Assembly (NCBI GenBank): GCA_947496215.1
Contig: CANMCF010000003.1
Location: 124,001-188,000 of the forward strand
Source of the DNA: an uncultured Bizionia sp.
GTDB taxonomy: Bacteria; Bacteroidota; Bacteroidia; Flavobacteriales; Flavobacteriaceae
DNA length: 64,000 nucleotides
Direction of reading: 5' to 3'
Each line of letters opens with the position of its first letter. Positions within the stretch are counted from its first letter, which is position 1. The position numbers were made by a program, and so were the translations under genes. The notes beneath the pieces were generated by a model. That model saw only the letters and a program-made list of their open reading frames with translations, made no database searches and was not told the origin of the DNA. Positions 24,621 through 33,164 of the stretch are shown here, piece after piece.

Positions 24621-27023
24621 TTATAGAAAACCTCCACTTTTCTTTTCGTTCTTATCTCTTTTCTTTCTTTTTATGGATTTGTTCTTTCCTTGTCCAAATC
24701 TGTAAGATAGCCCTAGGTATACCGTTCTGGAATCCCAAGTAAATTCTCCAATCTGCCTTAATGGCCTTTCTCCATTGAACCCCCATCTTTGGGTTTTGAA
24801 TATATCATTGAAATTAAGACTCAACGTTCCTTTTCCATCCAAGAAATTATACCTTCCCCCTGCATTTACAAAATAAAAGTCATCGACTTCAAATTGTAAG
24901 TTTTCACTAGGCCCCCTGTATAATCCAAAGAGTTGGAATGTCAAATTCTTAGTTGCTTTGAAACTATGACTCATCCTAAAGTTATACAATAGGTTGTCTA
25001 CTTCCAAAGCTTCTTCTTCCACGATACCTTTTTGTGTTTGCGAATAAAAGTCAAAGCTTGAATTCACACTCCACCAACTTGTAAATTTATAGCTAGCTGA
25101 AATTTCGAAACCGTATGCAGAATTGTTGTCATAGTTGTCATATGACAAGATTATCTTTGTGGGATCTGCTGGGTCATCAAACCCTATTCTATTTATTTCA
25201 TCTTCTATGAGTCTATAGAAAACACCTGTAGTTATACTACCTTTCCCTAGCTTTCTTATATAATTGAATTCTATGGAATTGGTAAACTGAGGATTTAAAT
25301 TCGGATTACCTTGAGATGTGATCCTTGGAGTACTCCAAGCTCTAATCGGGTTTACTTGATTTTCGCTTGGTCTATCCACCCTCCTACTAAAGCTTATTTG
25401 GTAGGCATTTTTTTCATCTTCCTCGTTTGGAATGTATTTTAAAAAGGCAGATGGATATACGCTAAAGATGTTATCTGTGATTTTCTGGTTTGCCTCTCCC
25501 GCTTGATTGAAGCTACCAGAAATATCATAACTTTCTAAACGCGCCCCAATCTGGTAGGACCATTTTGAAAAGTTCTGACTATATGTCCCATACAAGGAAT
25601 AGATGTCCATATCGTATATAAAACTTGAGTCATTGAAATTGTCATTCGTTGTCAAATATTCATTGTCCGTTCTTCTCAATCTTGCTTCCGATCCCAATTC
25701 CAGCTTTGTGGTTTCGGACAAAGGATCCACATAGTCCAAATTCACTGTCAAATTATTTCTTTCATTGTCTATTGCATCTTCATAGGACGAAAATGCACTA
25801 CCTCCACCAATGAATCCAAAATCGGTGTTGATGTCTCCATTGAAGACATTGTAATCCGTTTCAAACTCAATCGTCTGTCCATCTTTCTTGAAGTTATGCT
25901 TGTAATCAAAATTGTACGTTGAGGAATTGTTGTCATTCAAATTCAAAAGTGTTTGCTTCAAATTCGGGATATCATTGTCGTTATAGATTATATCCGTAGA
26001 TCCTGTCTCTTCTCCATCGAAGACGTTTTGCGTCGTGTAAAAGGATATCGTATTGTTGTCATCCAAATAATAATCCAATCCAACCTTGAACAAATGGGAA
26101 GTGTTATCCGATAGGTTTTCCCATATTTGATCCGAGTTTTCTTCAGATCTGAATATTTCACCATTTAGAATGTTCTTCCCTAAATTGTTTCCATAATTCC
26201 CATAGATGTTCACTTTACCCGTTCTATAGTTCAAATCCAATGAACTGTTGAACCTTGTTTTCTCTCCTTGAGTCAGTCCTAAGTTTGCAGAGCCGTTAAA
26301 ACCTATTTTGGCACTTTTATGCAATACTATGTTTATGATCCCGCTCATTCCCTCTGGGTTGTATTTTGCAGATGGATTTGTGATCAACTCTATCTTTTTT
26401 ATGGATGTGGATGGAATTTGCTTAAGCAATTGATCTGAACTTATGTTGGTTGGTTTTCCATCTATGAGTACCCTTACGTTATCATTTCCCCTAAGTGACA
26501 GGTTTCCATTTTGATCTACATCCACAGATGGTACATTCACCATGATATCCGCCGCGGAAGCACCAGCCGTTGTTAAATCCTTCCCCACATTAATTATCTT
26601 TCTGTCAATCTTCTGTTCTATCGTGGAACGTTCTGCCACTATTGTTATTCCATCCAATGCTTCGGCTTCCTCCTTTATTGCAATCGTATCAAGATTGATG
26701 TTGTTGTTTAGCTTTGTAAGTAACAAATCTTGAGAATACAACTCATATCCAATGTATTGCACCTCGAAAATTATTGGTTGACCTGGAATGTCCTTTACCT
26801 CAAAATTTCCATTGTCATTGGTAATACCTCCCGTAATGATACTACCATCTGCCTTCGACTTTATTACGATTGATGCATAAGGTACAGACTCTTGTGTGGC
26901 TTGATCTATAATTTTCCCTTTAACACTCCCCATAAAAGTGGGTTTTGCTGCAGTTTGAGCATTACCGCCAATAAAGCTCGAAAATACGAACAACAACAAA
27001 AATGCTTTAAATAATGGAGTCAT
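24621..27023 (-). CDS. TonB-dependent receptor-like outer membrane protein (OMP_b-brl_3 type)
   Basis: I start at 27023, where a signal peptide (MTPLFKAFLLLFVFSSFIGG) begins; the open frame runs 62 codons further upstream without a signal. The 800-residue protein has a carboxypeptidase-D-like regulatory domain (about 30-115, GKIIDQATQESVPYASIVIKS), a plug domain (about 125-240, NVPSVDVDQNGNLSLRGNDN, IELITNPSAKYNPEG) and a long beta-barrel of the PF14905 type. No TonB box or SusD partner is evident. It ends in a basic tail (KNKSIKRKKRDKNEKK), unusual for a barrel, in which the last strand is normally C-terminal. As part of the PKS/NRPS operon it may export or re-import the product; it is less likely to be the siderophore receptor. 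Confidence 0.85.
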   Translation of the reverse strand: MTPLFKAFLLLFVFSSFIGGNAQTAAKPTFMGSVKGKIIDQATQESVPYASIVIKSKADGSIITGGITNDNGNFEVKDIPGQPIIFEVQYIGYELYSQDLLLTKLNNNINLDTIAIKEEAEALDGITIVAERSTIEQKIDRKIINVGKDLTTAGASAADIMVNVPSVDVDQNGNLSLRGNDNVRVLIDGKPTNISSDQLLKQIPSTSIKKIELITNPSAKYNPEGMSGIINIVLHKSAKIGFNGSANLGLTQGEKTRFNSSLDLNYRTGKVNIYGNYGNNLGKNILNGEIFRSEENSDQIWENLSDNTSHLFKVGLDYYLDDNNTISFYTTQNVFDGEETGSTDIIYNDNDIPNLKQTLLNLNDNNSSTYNFDYKHNFKKDGQTIEFETDYNVFNGDINTDFGFIGGGSAFSSYEDAIDNERNNLTVNLDYVDPLSETTKLELGSEARLRRTDNEYLTTNDNFNDSSFIYDMDIYSLYGTYSQNFSKWSYQIGARLESYDISGSFNQAGEANQKITDNIFSVYPSAFLKYIPNEEDEKNAYQISFSRRVDRPSENQVNPIRAWSTPRITSQGNPNLNPQFTNSIEFNYIRKLGKGSITTGVFYRLIEDEINRIGFDDPADPTKIILSYDNYDNNSAYGFEISASYKFTSWWSVNSSFDFYSQTQKGIVEEEALEVDNLLYNFRMSHSFKATKNLTFQLFGLYRGPSENLQFEVDDFYFVNAGGRYNFLDGKGTLSLNFNDIFKTQRWGFNGERPLRQIGEFTWDSRTVYLGLSYRFGQGKNKSIKRKKRDKNEKKSGGFL

Positions 27024-27341
27024 CGATGCTCTGGAACCAACAGTATTAAATGTGTTATCATGTTTAAATCTTAATTTTAGATACTCCAGCAAAATATTGC
27101 CATATGTTTTATAATACTGTATCCTAGTATGTTTCTTAGCATTCATTCTATATAATATTTTTTTATGAAAAATTATGTAATTGTCACTCTGTCCACTCAT
27201 ATCTGGCAAGTTCTATTTTTATGCATTTCTTTGAAAGAAAGCATACATTCCCTAGTCCAAACATTTCCATTTTGGATATCATCCATATATAAGTAATTCA
27301 GGAATCTAGAGGAGGTATGCTTTTATCTCTTTGTCTATATG
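27024..27341 (-). other. 318-bp leader of the TonB-dependent receptor gene
   Basis: No convincing gene is present. The open frame that continues from the receptor into this stretch (to 27209) has no signal peptide at its start and is probably untranslated. A secondary promoter for the receptor, MATE and transferase genes may lie here, but no clear Bacteroidota TAnnTTTG element is seen at a suitable distance. Confidence 0.5.
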
Positions 27342-27926
27342 CTATTCTTCTTTGATCATTTCCACATTAACGGATATTTTCACATTTTCCCCCAATGCGG
27401 CAGTTGGGTATTTTGTACCTATGTTGTATTTTAATCTAGGTAGGCTTCCAGTAAATTCGAAAACACCAATCGTCTTTTTGAATCTTGGGTGAAGAAAACT
27501 TCCCTTGAACGTTCCTATGAACTCAAATGGTTCAGTAATTCCGTTAACCGTCAAGTCCCCTTTGATGGAATATTCCTTGTCCGATTTCTTACTGAAAGAG
27601 GTACTTTTGAAAGTGATTTCCGGGTTTTGTTCCACATTGAAGAAGTCTGCACTTCTCAAATGTTTGTCTCTATCCTCTTGATTCGTGTTTATGGACGTTG
27701 CTTGAATTGTGAAATCCACATTGGCTTTGCTGAAATCTTCGTCTTTGGCATTGATCGAACCAGAAAAGTCATCAAAATTCCCTTTTACGGTAGCTATTTT
27801 AAAATGTGATATTTCAAATGCTATGCTAGAATGTGATTTGTCTATGTTCCATTTGGTTTCCTGTGCCGTAGTCACAGATAAAACAGAAAAGAATAAAATT
27901 GAAAAAAAGAGCTTTTTAATTGTCAT
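27342..27926 (-). CDS. YceI-family periplasmic lipid-binding protein
   Basis: The 194-residue product has a signal peptide (MTIKKLFFSILFFSVLSVTTAQ) and a complete YceI domain: WNIDKSHSSIAFEISHF at the start, then GNFDDFSGSI, RDKHLRSADFFNVEQNP and KGDLTVNGITEPFEF. YceI proteins form an extended lipocalin-like barrel that holds polyisoprenoid or other long hydrophobic chains in the periplasm. In the PKS/NRPS operon it may carry the lipophilic product or its precursor. It starts 60 bases after the dehydrogenase gene. Confidence 0.9.
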   Translation of the reverse strand: MTIKKLFFSILFFSVLSVTTAQETKWNIDKSHSSIAFEISHFKIATVKGNFDDFSGSINAKDEDFSKANVDFTIQATSINTNQEDRDKHLRSADFFNVEQNPEITFKSTSFSKKSDKEYSIKGDLTVNGITEPFEFIGTFKGSFLHPRFKKTIGVFEFTGSLPRLKYNIGTKYPTAALGENVKISVNVEMIKEE

Positions 27927-27986
27927 GATTGTTGTTTTTTATTTTTAAAATATTGATTGTGGTTGCCTACAAGGAGGCATTGTTAT

Positions 27987-29954
27987 TTATTGTTTAACAG
28001 CTATTGCAATGATCTTCGCTGGAGCTGCTGAAGAGCCTCCAACCGCAAATGCAATGTATTGTTTGCCGTCTGCCATATAAGTCATTGGCGCTCCTGTTAC
28101 ATTGAGAGGTAATTCCATCTCATGAACGAGTTCTCCATTGTCTTTATCGAATACTTGCATTTTTGGGTCAAACTTCACCATATCCTCTTTTTTGGCGCCT
28201 TTAAGTCTTTTGCCTCCTACCAAAGCTGGAACAAACTCGTAAAAACGACCTTCCTGTCCTATGAATAGCAATGTTTTTGTCAATAGTGGAGATCCTCGAA
28301 ACTGCCATCCCAATCTTGGCAGCCCCATATCTTTTAATAATGGATGGTTTCTAGGGCCTTCTCCCAATGCAGCTTGCCATTTATGATTTCCTGTATTCAT
28401 ATCTATGGCCGTAACCCTTCCGTAAGGCGGTTTCAACAAAGGCAATCCTTCAGGTCCTACTATTCTGAAATTATCCCATACGTATCTAGCATCTGTCTTT
28501 GCCGGATCTGCTTTGACGACCTTGAAGAACACAGGAAACGTCACAGATGGAATGTATAACATTCCTGTTTCTGGATCGACGGCACCTCCATGCCAATTTG
28601 CACCTCCCAATGCACCTGGTAGATACATCAACCCTCTTTCTGTCGGAGGAGAAAACAATTCTCCCTTATCTACATTTGCCAAACTGTTCCATGCTTGCTT
28701 TTTCAACTCTGGAGTAAAGTCGATAATGTCATCCTCTGTCACTCCTTGTCTTTCAAAAGGGGCTGGTTTGGAAGGAAATGGTTGTGTAGCAGCCGTACGT
28801 TCTCCTTCTACTTTGGATTGTGGTACCGATTTTTCCTCGATAGGCCATATCGGTTCACCAGTTTCCCTATCAAATGCGAAGACAAAACCTTGCTTGGTTA
28901 ATTGAGCCACTGCTTTTACAGGTTTCCCATCAATGTTCAAATCCATCAAATTCGGAGCAGAAGCCAAATCGTAATCCCACACACCGTGATGAACCACTTG
29001 ATAATGCCAAATTCTTTCACCTGTATGTATGTTTAGACATACCAAGCTTTCAGCATAGAGATTGTCTCCTTCTCGTTCTCCTCCATACCAATCGTTGGTT
29101 GGTGTACTTACTGGCAAATACACGTATCCCAACTCCTCATCCACGCTCATTCTAGCCCAAACATTGGTATTTCCTGTTACTTCGGCTGATCCGTTCTTCC
29201 ATGTATCATAACCAAACTCTCCTTTGTGGGGAATGGTATGAAAAGCCCATAGTTGCTTGCCGGTCTTAACATCAAAACCTCTTACATCACCTGGTGGATT
29301 CATACTTTTGGGACCTGCATCTGTAATGGATGACCCCACTACGATTACCCCATTTGAAATTATAGGGGGTGTTGATACGCTATAGTTAGTTGGTTCGAAT
29401 GAACGACTCAACCCCTTTGACAAATCTATCACTCCCTTGTTCCCAAAAGATTGTACCAAACTACCATCTTTTGCATTAATTGCTATCAATCTGGCATCTG
29501 GCGTTCCAAATATTATACGTCCTTCCCCCCCATCGTCCCAATAGGACACTCCTCTATGAATGTATCCACCATGAGCTGGTTTGCTTTTGGATTTGTATGT
29601 TTCAGGGTCATACTCCCAAATCGTTTTTCCTGTTACTCCATCTACTGCGGAAACAATTGCCGTGGAAGAACTCACATAGAGTATTCCATCTATGGCAATT
29701 GGTGTGGCTTGATAAATGGATACAGGATATTTGAATTCTTTTGCACGTACATTGTCTGGGGACTCCCAACTCCATTCTATCTCCAAATCCTTTACATTTT
29801 CCTTATTGATTTGACTCAATGGAGAATATTTGGAATTGTATTTGTCAGAAGAGTATGAATTCCAATCCTTATTCTGTCCTAACACACTATTTGAACATCC
29901 AAATAGGAATAAACCTCCCAAAAGGGATTTGGATATTATATTAGTAAATTTCAT
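27987..29954 (-). CDS. PQQ-dependent (quinoprotein) dehydrogenase
   Basis: The 655-residue protein has an N-terminal signal (MKFTNIISKSLLGGLFLFG) and an eight-bladed quinoprotein propeller. Landmarks are ISPLSQINKENV-like WSYSS/DKYSPLSQI, GKTIWEYDPET, VVHHGVWDYDLASAPNL, GEPIWPIEEKSVPQS and a final GKQYIAFAVGG, as in soluble parts of quinoprotein glucose/quinate dehydrogenases. There is no cytochrome c domain and there are no membrane helices, so electrons must go to an external acceptor. It should oxidise an alcohol or aldehyde in the periplasm. In this operon its likely substrate is the exported polyketide-peptide, giving a late oxidative activation step; PQQ synthesis genes are not in the window. 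Confidence 0.85.
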   Translation of the reverse strand: MKFTNIISKSLLGGLFLFGCSNSVLGQNKDWNSYSSDKYNSKYSPLSQINKENVKDLEIEWSWESPDNVRAKEFKYPVSIYQATPIAIDGILYVSSSTAIVSAVDGVTGKTIWEYDPETYKSKSKPAHGGYIHRGVSYWDDGGEGRIIFGTPDARLIAINAKDGSLVQSFGNKGVIDLSKGLSRSFEPTNYSVSTPPIISNGVIVVGSSITDAGPKSMNPPGDVRGFDVKTGKQLWAFHTIPHKGEFGYDTWKNGSAEVTGNTNVWARMSVDEELGYVYLPVSTPTNDWYGGEREGDNLYAESLVCLNIHTGERIWHYQVVHHGVWDYDLASAPNLMDLNIDGKPVKAVAQLTKQGFVFAFDRETGEPIWPIEEKSVPQSKVEGERTAATQPFPSKPAPFERQGVTEDDIIDFTPELKKQAWNSLANVDKGELFSPPTERGLMYLPGALGGANWHGGAVDPETGMLYIPSVTFPVFFKVVKADPAKTDARYVWDNFRIVGPEGLPLLKPPYGRVTAIDMNTGNHKWQAALGEGPRNHPLLKDMGLPRLGWQFRGSPLLTKTLLFIGQEGRFYEFVPALVGGKRLKGAKKEDMVKFDPKMQVFDKDNGELVHEMELPLNVTGAPMTYMADGKQYIAFAVGGSSAAPAKIIAIAVKQ

Positions 29955-29981
29955 TAATTCTATTTTTTAATTCGTTGAAAG

Positions 29982-31001
29982 TTATTCTACAAGAAGGATG
30001 CTAAAATCCACCATTAGATTTCCAGAGAATGCACTTGGTAGATAAGAGTTGATTACATATAGTTTCCCATCGCTTGCAACTGCTGTATTTGTTGGGAATT
30101 TTTCAGCTGGAAGGACTTCAAATGAAGATACTTCTGTCGCTGTACTCCAATTATCATCGGACGACAATATCTTCACTCCCGAAAAAGGGGTCACACTTCC
30201 ACTAATGGTCAATGCTATGTTTCCATTAGAAGTAATTTCCAATCCTTTCACTTCTGGAAAGGCTGGTCCATCTACTTCTGTAAAAGCACTTGGGTTGGAT
30301 ACTGGGATCTTGAATAGGATACCTTCGTCTTCTTTAGATGCTATTAAATTTCCATCTAGATACGTAAGGCCTATCAACCCTGGAGATTTACCAACTGGAA
30401 CTGGTGTAATGAAACGTGGGTCGGTTATAAAAATAGACTTTTCGTAAGTTGTTCCATCTACTTTATAAATAACTGGAGAATATGTATCTACAATATAAAT
30501 ATTTCCATCATCATCCACAGTAATACCATTTGCCAAGACACAAGCATCAGCCGGCATCAATTCATGTAGGTTCGCCTCTGCTATCTTTTCCCCTGTTTTT
30601 AAATTGTAAACCCCTAAATAGGCATAAGCCAATCTGGTTTCTGTCGTACTGTTCTCGGAAACCCCGAAATCACCAGAGACAACCAACAAACGATTACGAA
30701 TTTCGTCCGTATATACCTCTGTTACTGAGATAAGGGCATCGTCATTTATAAAAACCTCATAATTCCCGGTTTCAGAGTCAATGTATCCTACATTGCTTCT
30801 CGTCAATGAGCCAGCTATGAATTTATTGTTCTTGTGATTGAAATCGAACTTTGTCGGATACAAACCTGGATCATTAATTATGATTTGCTCAGGAATAGGA
30901 TCCAAAGTTACCTCTGTGCTTCCATCATCATCATTACTGCATGCTTGAAATGACACTAGTGTTAGTAATATTAAAATGTATTTAATCTTTAAAATTTTCA
31001 T
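29982..31001 (-). CDS. SMP-30/gluconolactonase-like lipoprotein, copy A
   Basis: The 339-residue lipoprotein has a lipobox (VSFQACSND) followed by an acidic linker, and then a six-bladed propeller of the SMP-30/strictosidine synthase-like type (GLYPTKFDFNHKNNKFIAGS, GNIYIVDTYSPVIYKVDG, GLTYLDGNLIASKEDEGILFKI). SMP-30 proteins are calcium-dependent lactone hydrolases, although some relatives bind without catalysis. It is the third of three tandem paralogs in the PKS/NRPS operon. Surface lipoprotein location suggests action on the exported product, perhaps lactone opening or binding. Substrate is unknown. Confidence 0.8.
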   Translation of the reverse strand: MKILKIKYILILLTLVSFQACSNDDDGSTEVTLDPIPEQIIINDPGLYPTKFDFNHKNNKFIAGSLTRSNVGYIDSETGNYEVFINDDALISVTEVYTDEIRNRLLVVSGDFGVSENSTTETRLAYAYLGVYNLKTGEKIAEANLHELMPADACVLANGITVDDDGNIYIVDTYSPVIYKVDGTTYEKSIFITDPRFITPVPVGKSPGLIGLTYLDGNLIASKEDEGILFKIPVSNPSAFTEVDGPAFPEVKGLEITSNGNIALTISGSVTPFSGVKILSSDDNWSTATEVSSFEVLPAEKFPTNTAVASDGKLYVINSYLPSAFSGNLMVDFSILLVE

Positions 31002-31053
31002 ATTATTCTATCTATTATATTGTATTCGTTTAAATTTAATTCTCGGGCAATTG

Positions 31054-32076
31054 TTATTGTACCTTAACAATACTGAAGTCTATCATCAAGTTTCCTGAAA
31101 ATGAACTTGGAAAATAAGAGTTGATGGCATATAAATCCCCATTTTCGACTACTGTAGTTGCTACTGGATGTTTTTCATCTGGAGAAATTTCAAATGACGA
31201 GGTTATCGTAGCAGAATTCCAATCATCATTTGAAGACAATATTCTAATCCCGGTAAAATCAGTTCCTGCTCCTCCAACTGCTAGAGCAATGTCTCCATTA
31301 TCCAAAAGCTCCAAACCCTTCGCTTCTTGAAATATCGGAGTCTCTATCTTTATCATATTTGTAGGGTCTGCCAATGGAATTTTGTACAAAACACCGTGAT
31401 CTTCTTTTGATGCCACCAAATGACCATCCATATAGATCAGCCCAATAAGTCCCGCCGATGCAGGAGCTGGCGTAGGTGGAGCCAAACGAGAGTCATATAC
31501 GAAAACAGATTTTTCATAAGTAACACCATCTATTTTATAGATAACTGGAGCAAAGGTATCTGCGACATAAATGTCTCCATTTTCATCCACAGCTATACCA
31601 TTGGCCAAAAAAGCCGGTTCTGATGGCAACAATTCATGAAGGTTGATTCCTGCAATTTTTTCGCCTGTATGCAAATCGTAAACCCCCAAATAAGATACGG
31701 ATACAAAATTTTCAGGTAGACTATTTGCTGAAGCTCCAATGTCCCCAGAAGATGCCAATAACCTATTGTGTTCCTCATCCACATACACTTCCGGGATGGT
31801 CACCAAACTATCATCGCTTACAAATACACTATAGTTTCCTGTTTGAGGATCTATATAACCAACATTGCTTCTAGTTGCAGATCCTACCATGAACTTGTTG
31901 TTAAGGTGGTTATAATCAAACTTCGTAGGAAACAACCCTGGATCGTCTATTATTATTTCATCTGGAATGGGAATTTCTTGAGTTACAACGGTATTGTCAT
32001 CGTCTGTACTACACGCTTGCAATACAAGTATGGATAATAGCAATAATAGGGGTTTTTTAATGTTCAATGTTTTCAT
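31054..32076 (-). CDS. SMP-30/gluconolactonase-like lipoprotein, copy B
   Basis: The 340-residue lipoprotein (lipobox LVLQACSTD) parallels copy A throughout: DPGLFPTKFDYNHLNNKF, RSNVGYIDPQTGNYSVFV, NGDIYVADTFAPVIYKIDG and a closing NSYFPSSFSGNLMIDFSIVKV. The D/N-rich inner-strand residues in NGIAVDENGDIYVADT are of the kind that bind metal in SMP-30 enzymes. It is separated from copy C by a 72-base gap which contains a fossil of the AT-ER gene end, showing how the array grew. Confidence 0.8.
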   Translation of the reverse strand: MKTLNIKKPLLLLLSILVLQACSTDDDNTVVTQEIPIPDEIIIDDPGLFPTKFDYNHLNNKFMVGSATRSNVGYIDPQTGNYSVFVSDDSLVTIPEVYVDEEHNRLLASSGDIGASANSLPENFVSVSYLGVYDLHTGEKIAGINLHELLPSEPAFLANGIAVDENGDIYVADTFAPVIYKIDGVTYEKSVFVYDSRLAPPTPAPASAGLIGLIYMDGHLVASKEDHGVLYKIPLADPTNMIKIETPIFQEAKGLELLDNGDIALAVGGAGTDFTGIRILSSNDDWNSATITSSFEISPDEKHPVATTVVENGDLYAINSYFPSSFSGNLMIDFSIVKVQ

Positions 32077-32100
32077 AAGGTATTTATTCTAAAATTTGAT

Positions 32101-32139
32101 TTTTATTAATGTATTGTGTAATAATTCTCCTGTTGCCTC
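32101..32139 (-). pseudogene. 39-bp remnant of the AT-ER gene 3' end
   Basis: Bases 32101-32139 repeat 33186-33224, the coding end of the AT-ER gene, with only two mismatches. Translated, the fossil reads EATGELLHNTLIKI against EATGELLHDTLIKI in the real gene. It shows that a segment spanning the AT-ER end and one lipoprotein gene was duplicated in tandem. Confidence 0.85.
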
Positions 32140-32148
32140 TATTTTATA

Positions 32149-33156
32149 TCAATCCACACGTACAATGCTAAATTGATCGACTAGGTCATCTGTAAAAATA
32201 GCTGGGAAGTATGAATTCATTAAATAGAGTTCCCCATCACTCGCCAACGTGGCGGCTATTGGATGTTTTGCACTAGGTAAACTCTGAAAATACGATGTAG
32301 CACTTGCCTTGGTCCAATCATCTTCAAAAGTCAATGTTATCACACCGGAAAAAGGTGATCCCCCTCCTCCTATGGCTAAGGCCACATTATCATTTTCCAA
32401 AAGCTCCATCCCTTTAGCACCTATGTATATGGGAGCGTCTATTACCGTAACGTCATTGGGGTTTGACAAAGGGATTTTAAACAAGACACCATCATCGTGT
32501 TTCGAAACGATTAAATTGCCATCTACATATATGATACCGAATAATCCTGGTGTAGGCACTGGTGTATTAAACCGATCATCACTCACCAAGATGGTTGCTT
32601 CATAAGTCGTCCCATCAACTTTGTATATTACTGGAGCAAAAGTATCTACGACATAAATATCTCCATTGTCGTCAATAGCAATGCCATTAGCCATCATATT
32701 GGTATTGGCTGGATGCAAATCATTAAAATTGATACCTGTAATTTTTTCTCCGGTTTCCAAATTGTAAACTCCCATGTAAGCGTAAGAAAACAAATCGAAA
32801 CTATTTGCAGAAACTCCCAAATCTCCGCATGTCACCAACAATCTATTGTTCTCCTCGTCTGTAAAGACTTCTGGTATGGAAGATAGGTTGTCATCTGTTA
32901 TAAACACGTTGTATTCTCCTGTAGTTGGATCGATATGCCCTACATTGCTTAGCGCAACGGAACCAACGACAAATTGATTTTTATTATAGTCAAAATCAAA
33001 TTTAGAGGGATATAATCCGGGTTCATTTATCAATATTTCCGATGGAATGGCTTCTGGGAAAATTTCCACATTAGAATCATCGTCACTGCTACAAGCTTGC
33101 AGTCCAAAAAAAGCAAGCAACAACAATAGGGCTTTTTCAATTTTCAACGTTTTCAT
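32149..33156 (-). CDS. SMP-30/gluconolactonase-like lipoprotein, copy C
   Basis: The 335-residue lipoprotein (lipobox FFGLQACSSD) has the same propeller plan as copies A and B: EPGLYPSKFDFDYNKNQFVVGS, LSNVGHIDPTTGEYNVFI, NGDIYVVDTFAPVIYKVDG, FGIIYVDGNLIVSKHDDGVLFKI. It is the first of the three in transcription order, 8 bases after the AT-ER gene. Keeping three divergent copies suggests different substrates or a hetero-oligomer rather than simple dosage. Confidence 0.8.
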   Translation of the reverse strand: MKTLKIEKALLLLLAFFGLQACSSDDDSNVEIFPEAIPSEILINEPGLYPSKFDFDYNKNQFVVGSVALSNVGHIDPTTGEYNVFITDDNLSSIPEVFTDEENNRLLVTCGDLGVSANSFDLFSYAYMGVYNLETGEKITGINFNDLHPANTNMMANGIAIDDNGDIYVVDTFAPVIYKVDGTTYEATILVSDDRFNTPVPTPGLFGIIYVDGNLIVSKHDDGVLFKIPLSNPNDVTVIDAPIYIGAKGMELLENDNVALAIGGGGSPFSGVITLTFEDDWTKASATSYFQSLPSAKHPIAATLASDGELYLMNSYFPAIFTDDLVDQFSIVRVD

Positions 33157-33164
33157 AAGAGGTT

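Noticed and set aside
24621-27023. TonB-dependent protein as the receptor for the hydroxamate siderophore
   Set aside because: It lies in the PKS/NRPS operon across a strong terminator from the siderophore genes and is of the OMP_b-brl_3 type, with no siderophore-receptor features visible.
27024-27209. N-terminal extension of the TonB-dependent receptor
   Set aside because: The extension lacks a signal peptide, while the internal Met at 27023 begins a standard one.
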